Shown here in pieces: positions 5,533 through 8,965 of a DNA stretch of 8,965 nt (the first letter of the stretch is position 1; each line of letters begins with the position of its first letter). The notes beneath the pieces were generated by a model. That model made no database searches, had not been told where the DNA came from, and saw only the letters and a program-made list of their open reading frames with translations. Source of the stretch: Thermoproteota archaeon (GTDB lineage Archaea > Korarchaeota > Korarchaeia > Korarchaeales > Korarchaeaceae); the NCBI GenBank assembly GCA_021158805.1, contig JAGGTZ010000119.1, positions 1 to 8,965 of the forward strand, read 5' to 3'. Made by a program: the position numbers and the translations under genes.

Positions 5533-6144
5533 CTACACAGCATGATTTAGCCATTGGTTTATCTCCCTCTCTATCCTCTTACGCCCCCTGACTCTCCTCA
5601 CTTCCATCTTATCGAGATACTTCTTCAATCTCCCCGTATCCACCATTTCAAGTAACCGGGGTATGATCTCATCCCTCGCTGGGTATTTGAAGTATGTCAG
5701 GTCTATCAGGGTCTTTTCTGGATCGGAAACTCTTACCCACTCATCTATCTCCTCTAGATACTTGTACTCATACCCGAAGTACATCTTATCGGAGATCCTT
5801 CTGAGCATTACCTTGAAACCAGCGATCTCTCTGATGCCCCACCTCGCAGCCTTGGACACGCTCGGGGAAAGCACAGTCACAGCCGTCACCTGGTTCCACG
5901 CCTCATGAAGGAACGCCGCTGAGCCCAACCCAATGTAGGCTCTAGGAATAGCCTTCACTATCATGTATGGTGACTTCTTGAAGGAGTAAACCCCCTTCAA
6001 CAACTCAACTATCTGGCCCCTCCTCTTCAAATTGTGAACGAGCAGTTTGGCATAATCCCTTCCCACAACAGCCTCGACGGATCTGAATGTGAAAAAGGAT
6101 GACCTCCTTAACCTCTCGATGAATTCCGAGTACTTAACGGGCAA
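5533..6144 (-). CDS. AbiEi-like winged-helix antitoxin/regulator
   Basis: This 203-residue protein resembles AbiEi, the transcriptional regulator/antitoxin of type IV AbiE systems. Residues 1-60 form a winged helix (FFTFRSVEAVVGRDYAKLLV, NLKRRGQIVELLKGVYSF). Residues 66-152 carry the AbiEi-type region: PRAYIGLGSAAFLHEAWNQV, TVLSPSVSKAAR, then RVSDPEKTLIDLTYF. TTG 6144 is preferred as the start because AGGTGGAG precedes it at good spacing. The frame is open to TTG 6165, which would add seven residues without a ribosome site. With the chosen start it overlaps the upstream nucleotidyltransferase gene by 11 bases. In known AbiE systems this protein binds inverted repeats in its own promoter; the repeat at 6776-6807 is the obvious target. 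Confidence 0.78.
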   Translation of the reverse strand: MPVKYSEFIERLRRSSFFTFRSVEAVVGRDYAKLLVHNLKRRGQIVELLKGVYSFKKSPYMIVKAIPRAYIGLGSAAFLHEAWNQVTAVTVLSPSVSKAARWGIREIAGFKVMLRRISDKMYFGYEYKYLEEIDEWVRVSDPEKTLIDLTYFKYPARDEIIPRLLEMVDTGRLKKYLDKMEVRRVRGRKRIEREINQWLNHAV

Positions 6145-6766
6145 ACCTCTCCACCTTCCTGACAACAGTCTCGAAGCTTGGAGGTCTTCCCATCAGAACG
6201 ATCTCCCTCAGTATGGAATAATCACGTGGAGGTTCTCTCAGGAGGGGAAGGATCTGCCTGAGTGAATCCTTCACACTGCCATCCTCGCATAGATCTAGGA
6301 GGTAGTATATGTCATACAGGTCTCTGGCCTTTCTCCTATTCTTGTAAGCGTGTACCTTCTCCTCTAGAAGTGAGCAAGGTGAAAGGGTCCTGACCACAAC
6401 GCTACTACCATCAATCAACCAAAAATCTCCTTCTATCACTTCCCTCCTCTCGAACATGGGAGAGGCTTCAAGTTCTACCTCAGCTTCATTACTAACCCTC
6501 AAGTAAAGGACCCTAGAAGGCGTGAGCTTCTTTCGAGTCACATTCAAAGTCGCGAGGATATTAGGGATCTTCTCAACATGCTGACAGTATATATCTACAT
6601 CATAGGAGAACCTCTTACCCCCGTAGATCCTCCATATAGCCGTACCCCCATGAATCACGAAGTCGATACCCTTCAACAGTTCCAGCACTAGAACATCTTG
6701 CACCTCTGCTATCTTGAGCATGTTGCCCCTCAGCACCTTCACCAGGGGGATCTTCCTGTACATCAT
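6134..6766 (-). CDS. AbiEii-like nucleotidyltransferase toxin
   Basis: This 210-residue protein belongs to the AbiEii/AbiGii nucleotidyltransferase family, the toxin of AbiE systems. Motifs are GG(T/S) with the acid pair, HGGTAIWRIYGGKRFSYDVD (residues 39-58, D56 and D58), a likely third acid in EVELE (E96-E100), and LLEEKVHAYKNRRKARDLYD (133-152), the K...RDxYD motif of AbiEii. Related enzymes have been shown to modify tRNA 3' ends or other substrates with nucleotides; this one's substrate is unknown. Two adjacent ATG codons begin the gene (6766, 6763). A TATA box inside a perfect inverted repeat about 23 bp upstream implies a leaderless message. It is the first gene of the pair, whereas in well-studied AbiE operons the antitoxin comes first. 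Confidence 0.85.
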   Translation of the reverse strand: MMYRKIPLVKVLRGNMLKIAEVQDVLVLELLKGIDFVIHGGTAIWRIYGGKRFSYDVDIYCQHVEKIPNILATLNVTRKKLTPSRVLYLRVSNEAEVELEASPMFERREVIEGDFWLIDGSSVVVRTLSPCSLLEEKVHAYKNRRKARDLYDIYYLLDLCEDGSVKDSLRQILPLLREPPRDYSILREIVLMGRPPSFETVVRKVERFAR

Positions 6767-6775
6767 AATTCCATC

Positions 6776-6807
6776 GACCTAGGTTATATTAAATTATAAC
6801 CTAGGTC
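6776..6807 (-). promoter_or_regulatory. Perfect inverted repeat containing the TATA box of the AbiE-like operon
   Basis: The arms GACCTAGGTTATA (6776-6788) and TATAACCTAGGTC (6795-6807) are perfectly complementary over 13 bp around a 6-bp AT centre. Each arm contains the self-complementary octamer ACCTAGGT, and the two octamers are 22 bp apart, two DNA turns. On the minus strand the middle reads TTTAATATA, centred 23 bp from ATG 6766. Operator and TATA box therefore coincide. Confidence 0.8.
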
Positions 6808-6825
6808 AACAATAAGGGTTCATTT

Positions 6826-6915
6826 GAGGTAGCGGTGAGAGCCTCTAAGGAACTGAATACCAAAAGGCGGTTTATTACGATAGATCAGAAGGGTCTCTTA
6901 GAAGAGAAGAAGGTT
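6826..6915 (+). pseudogene. C-terminal remnant of a second DUF4143-type ATPase
   Basis: The frame reads EVAVRASKELNTKRRF, then ITIDQKGLLEEKKV. It aligns with the tail of the intact ATPase at about 3404-3510 (VRASKELGCRRAVLITMDQEG, LIEEKGV). The DNA itself is still very similar, with GCCTCTAAGGAACTG identical in both. One residue is missing at the RR-F-I join. Nothing else of the gene is present upstream, where the AbiE-like promoter begins. Confidence 0.8.
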
Positions 6916-6925
6916 GCTCTGTCTT

Positions 6926-7012
6926 TTGGAATCAGCTCTCGCCGGGCTCCAAGCAATGGCAAGAGAGAGCGAGGACTTCGGTAGGACTAATATCAAAAAG
7001 CTCTGGTTGTAA
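6926..7012 (+). pseudogene. C-terminal remnant of a pair 3-like VapC
   Basis: The frame ends GLQAMARESEDFGRTNIKKL, then WL and a stop, which matches the tail of the pair 3 toxin (GLQAIASEDRDFDKISIKRL, WL). Only the last 23 or so codons align well. The last catalytic acid region survives as SEDFG. It follows the ATPase remnant by about 10 bases in a different frame. Confidence 0.8.
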
Positions 7013-7026
7013 AGCGAGCGTGCATG

Positions 7027-7077
7027 TCAGTGGCTGAGCGCACGAACTTTGGTCCATCAGCTTCCGAGCGCCACTGA
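7027..7077. repeat. Inverted repeat with 8-bp arms
   Basis: TCAGTGGC (7027-7034) and GCCACTGA (7070-7077) pair perfectly around a 35-base centre, which itself holds GCTGA/TCAGC (7033-7037, 7057-7061) as an alternative stem. It lies between two vapC remnants. It could be a remnant of a mobile element or chance; I find no family for it. Confidence 0.4.
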
Positions 7078-7096
7078 TTCGCCTGCTCCAGTAATT

Positions 7097-7234
7097 CTAA
7101 CTCACTAAGACAACTCTCCCCTTCAGGTCCTGAGGGAGCATTTTATATAACTTCCTATCTGTCGTGACCAAGCTCGTGTCCAGCTGGATGGCTAAGGATA
7201 GGAAGAGAGCATCATATTTATTGATGTTAGTGAT
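7097..7234 (-). pseudogene. C-terminal half of a VapC-like PIN toxin
   Basis: The minus-strand frame reads ITNINKYDALFLSLAIQLDT, then SLVTTDRKLYKMLPQDLKGR and VVLVS before a stop. This is the second half of a PIN toxin, with the third (YDALF) and fourth (TTD) catalytic acids still present. A stop at 7235-7237 closes the frame on the N-terminal side, and the first Asp and the Glu are missing, so it cannot be a working enzyme. There is no antitoxin gene beside it. The sequence is well kept, so loss appears recent. Confidence 0.75.
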
Positions 7235-7274
7235 TCAGGAAAGTGACAGGAACTCCCAATACAGAATTATTCGG

Positions 7275-7294
7275 AAATAAAATAAGGAGAAAAA
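7275..7294 (-). terminator. T-rich candidate terminator after the transporter gene
   Basis: On the minus strand, about 20 bases past the TAA stop of the transporter, the sequence runs TTTTTCTCCTTATTTTATTT. T-rich tracts like this terminate archaeal transcription without a hairpin. Confidence 0.45.
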
Positions 7295-7311
7295 TGAGAA
7301 TTCTAAATTAT

Positions 7312-8403
7312 TTAAACACCTTCGAACATCTTTCTTATTGGATCTGACAGGTTAACATATGCTATAGCAACGGGTGCTTGGATAGCTGGTACTAGAGCAG
7401 GGACAAGCGCTGCTCCTGGACCTAGGGCCATCACTGCTATGGCCGCTGCCACGCTCTGATTCTTGGTGGCTGAGATGAACGCTATGGCTTCATGTTCGCT
7501 GTAGCTCATGTGCATGGACCGGTCGCTGACCGTCACGACCCCCAAAATCATGAAGAGCATAACTGCCTGAAGGCCTATGACCATGAATGCTATGTTCGGG
7601 GAATTGATCATCATGAATGCCTTGCTGGCAGCCAGCATACATATCAGTACGAGCATAGAGATCATCGTGGCTAGAGAGAGGTGAGGCTTTATGGAGCTCT
7701 CCAACTCTTTCACGATCTTCCTTTCAAATAATTTGAAATCCTCTTCAAGTTCATGCGCTAGTGTGGTTCCATTCTTTCCGTTGAGACGGTACTCTTCTCT
7801 CTTCTTTTTAATCTTGTGCCTTATAGCTAGGTATCTAGTTACCTGCCCCAGGATGAACGGGATTACCAGCGTATAGACCAATGCCTCCATTATCTTCCCC
7901 AAGGGAACGCTAGCCGATGTAACGGACGAGTATACGTTGAGATAGCCTGGAACCGCTATTAAAGAACCGAAAAGGCTTAGAACTGCCAGAACCGTTGCCA
8001 GCTCAATATCCCCATCCACTAGAAGAACGTACCCTATGGATGCGCTTGAGGCAGGAACTACATTTGAGACCACATAGCCCATAGCTACATCCGTGTTAGG
8101 TATCGCCGTAGAGAAGACTATAGCCGTAATGGGGGATAAAACGAATATATAGAACATGGATAACACTATAGCCTTGATCTTCTTGGCGGCGCTCCCGATC
8201 CTCTCGAGCTTTAGTTGTATCATGGACGGATAGATCGTGAGTATGGCCAGCGATATTATGATGTTCTTGACAAGATCCTTGTGCATTCTGAAGAAAATAT
8301 GATACCTATACCCTATGATTATCCCTATTATTATGGCAAGAATCGAGTAGAGGAGAAGATATTTCTTCATATGGACCGCCGTTTTAGCAACACTTTCCCC
8401 CAA
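7312..8403 (-). CDS. ACR3/BASS-fold membrane transporter
   Basis: This 363-residue integral membrane protein has about ten helices (near residues 13-31, 44-63, 77-100, 106-130, 134-157, 168-192, 243-263, 269-293, 303-324 and 328-351), matching the bile acid:Na+ symporter/arsenite permease superfamily. Supporting wording includes MIQLKLE after helix 2, SNVVPASSASIGYVLLVDGD in helix 4, and SATKNQSVAAAIAVMAL in the helix 9 crossover. A 35-residue charged loop (about 195-240) separates the halves. Bona fide ACR3 pumps carry a Cys in helix 4 (PC motif) and a Glu near the end (PLIEVP); here these are PA and PAIQAP, so arsenite export is doubtful and the substrate unknown. The start is TTG 8403, behind AGGTGAT; ATG 8370 is the alternative. 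The promoter carries a strong palindrome. Confidence 0.75.
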   Translation of the reverse strand: MGESVAKTAVHMKKYLLLYSILAIIIGIIIGYRYHIFFRMHKDLVKNIIISLAILTIYPSMIQLKLERIGSAAKKIKAIVLSMFYIFVLSPITAIVFSTAIPNTDVAMGYVVSNVVPASSASIGYVLLVDGDIELATVLAVLSLFGSLIAVPGYLNVYSSVTSASVPLGKIMEALVYTLVIPFILGQVTRYLAIRHKIKKKREEYRLNGKNGTTLAHELEEDFKLFERKIVKELESSIKPHLSLATMISMLVLICMLAASKAFMMINSPNIAFMVIGLQAVMLFMILGVVTVSDRSMHMSYSEHEAIAFISATKNQSVAAAIAVMALGPGAALVPALVPAIQAPVAIAYVNLSDPIRKMFEGV

Positions 8404-8406
8404 GCG

Positions 8407-8413
8407 ATCACCT
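8407..8413 (-). promoter_or_regulatory. Ribosome binding site deciding the TTG start of the transporter
   Basis: On the minus strand AGGTGAT lies three bases from TTG 8403 (AGGTGATCGC-TTG), matching the archaeal 16S tail. No such site precedes ATG 8370. Confidence 0.6.
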
Positions 8414-8438
8414 AATTGACTGGCTAGTCAGTCAATTA
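8413..8438 (-). promoter_or_regulatory. 26-bp TetR-like operator at the transporter promoter
   Basis: Left arm TAATTGACTGGCT (8413-8425) and right arm AGTCAGTCAATTA (8426-8438) are complementary at 12 of 13 positions with no spacer. The TGACTGxCTAGTCAGTCA shape resembles TetR/FadR-family operators. It begins at the edge of the T-rich TATA-like element (about 8436-8443) and covers the predicted transcription start. No regulator gene is visible next to it in the window. Confidence 0.7.
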
Positions 8439-8760
8439 AAAAACTTTTCAGCTGGTATAATTTGTTTCGGATTTCCGTTATCAGCTGCACATATTTTCAT
8501 ATTGAGAAAGGGATTTTTATTTTTACTTGAAATATCGCTAGCTGGCATGGTATGAAACCATTTTTAGCTCTCGTGAATAGAGAGAGGACCTCTTGAGGAA
8601 AGAGATATGCCTATATGGGGAAATTAGTTCAAGTTTCCCATCTACAGTGGGCAAGTAGATTCTAAAAACCTTATTTGATTAGCTCTTTTGTAAAGAATAA
8701 AGTGTACTTTGATTATCCACTCAATTTCTCTGGTTCTCTGCACCTATAGAGAATTTAGGT
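8439..8760. other. Divergent intergenic region between transporter and NifX-like gene
   Basis: No gene of convincing size is seen. A 14-codon frame from ATG 8551 is too short to support. A hairpin-capable repeat lies at 8615-8641 (ATGGGGAAA / TTTCCCAT, one bulged G), and a small one at 8583-8593 (AGAGG-A-CCTCT). The region is AT-rich towards the NifX-like promoter. Confidence 0.5.
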
Positions 8761-8771
8761 AATATTTTTAG
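8761..8771 (+). promoter_or_regulatory. TATA-like box for the NifX-like gene
   Basis: AATATTTTTAG is centred about 30 bp before ATG 8796 and 48 bp before ATG 8814. A start of transcription near 8791 would allow either a nearly leaderless gene from 8796 or a short leader with a ribosome site for 8814. Confidence 0.4.
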
Positions 8772-8813
8772 CCTATTAACCATTCGGTCAATTACATGGG
8801 AGATGGTGTGATT

Positions 8814-8965
8814 ATGAGTGAGATGGATCAGGGAGGAACCGCCTCAGAGAATCGGGATAAGGGTTATGGAGTGAAGAGAATTGCTTTTCCCGTTCAAGAC
8901 CATCTAGGGCTAGATGATATGATATTCGAACATTTTGGCCATGCTCCAGCGTACCTGCTAATTGA
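8814..8965 (+). CDS. NifX/NifB-C-like dinitrogenase cofactor-family protein, N-terminus only
   Basis: Fifty codons are visible before the window ends. After a polar, probably disordered leader (MSEMDQGGTASENRDKGYG), VKRIAFPVQDHLGLDDMIFE, then HFGHAPAYLLI matches the start of the Nif11/NifX/NifB-C RNase-H-like domain, whose members read (K/R)IA.P..d..GLd..i..HFG.AP.f.i. Despite the name, many archaeal members occur without nitrogenase and sit beside Mrp/ParA-type ATPases or iron-sulfur genes. ATG 8814 is preferred because GGTG follows GGAG just upstream; ATG 8796 in the same frame would add six residues. The role in this organism cannot be set from a fragment. Confidence 0.75.
   Translation, partial: MSEMDQGGTASENRDKGYGVKRIAFPVQDHLGLDDMIFEHFGHAPAYLLI

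Noticed and set aside
7492..7876. Two plus-strand frames of about 60 codons
   Set aside because: They are antisense to the transporter; His/Asp- and Ser/Phe-rich text reflects reverse reading of membrane helices.
7312..8403. Calling the transporter an arsenite permease
   Set aside because: The Cys and Glu needed in ACR3 are absent and no ArsR/ArsC-like gene is nearby.
1..8965. CRISPR array, rRNA, tRNA or insertion sequence
   Set aside because: No regularly spaced repeats, no tRNA arm pattern, no rRNA-like stretch and no transposase motif were seen on either strand.

Overview
The window looks like an accessory, toxin-antitoxin-rich stretch of a thermophilic archaeal chromosome. The evidence is archaeal promoters (TATA-like boxes about 25 bp upstream of start codons, giving leaderless or nearly leaderless genes), frequent TTG and GTG starts with GGAG/GGTGAT-type ribosome sites, heavy AGG/AGA codon use, and stacked VapBC pairs. 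A Korarchaeota- or Thermoprotei-like source is a guess from style, not something the sequence proves.

Layout. 27-709 (-) is an AbrB-type vapBC pair. 713-1241 is mostly non-coding but holds a decayed MNT-type nucleotidyltransferase (948-1121). 1242-1950 (-) is a ribbon-helix-helix vapBC pair. Divergent from it is a stand-alone AAA-type ATPase with a DUF4143-like C-terminus (2252-3553, +), driven by a TATA box flanked by two near-identical 19-bp palindromes. 3554-3938 holds a vapC tail remnant on the minus strand. 3939-4588 (+) is a second AbrB-type vapBC pair, and 4748-5370 (+) a fourth vapBC pair. Convergent to these, 5533-6766 (-) is an AbiEii-like nucleotidyltransferase followed by an AbiEi-like wHTH protein, under a perfect inverted repeat with 13-bp arms that contains the TATA box. 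6808-7311 is a graveyard: an ATPase tail joined to a vapC tail (both +, both resembling the intact genes upstream), then the C-terminal part of another vapC (-). 7312-8403 (-) is a ten-helix ACR3/BASS-fold transporter with a strong 26-bp TetR-like operator at its promoter. At the right edge, 8814-8965 (+) is the start of a NifX/NifB-C-like protein, cut by the window end.

How the parts work together. In each vapBC pair the antitoxin comes first and the toxin starts at a TTG or GTG codon that overlaps the antitoxin stop, so toxin translation is probably coupled to and lower than antitoxin translation. Palindromes sit at several of the promoters, as expected for autoregulated antitoxin or regulator operons. 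The many broken copies, in particular the ATPase-vapC chimera that keeps the order and strand of the intact ATPase-vapBC block, suggest repeated gain, duplication and loss of stress or defence modules. The transporter and NifX-like gene at the right end appear to be the edge of an ordinary metabolic region.
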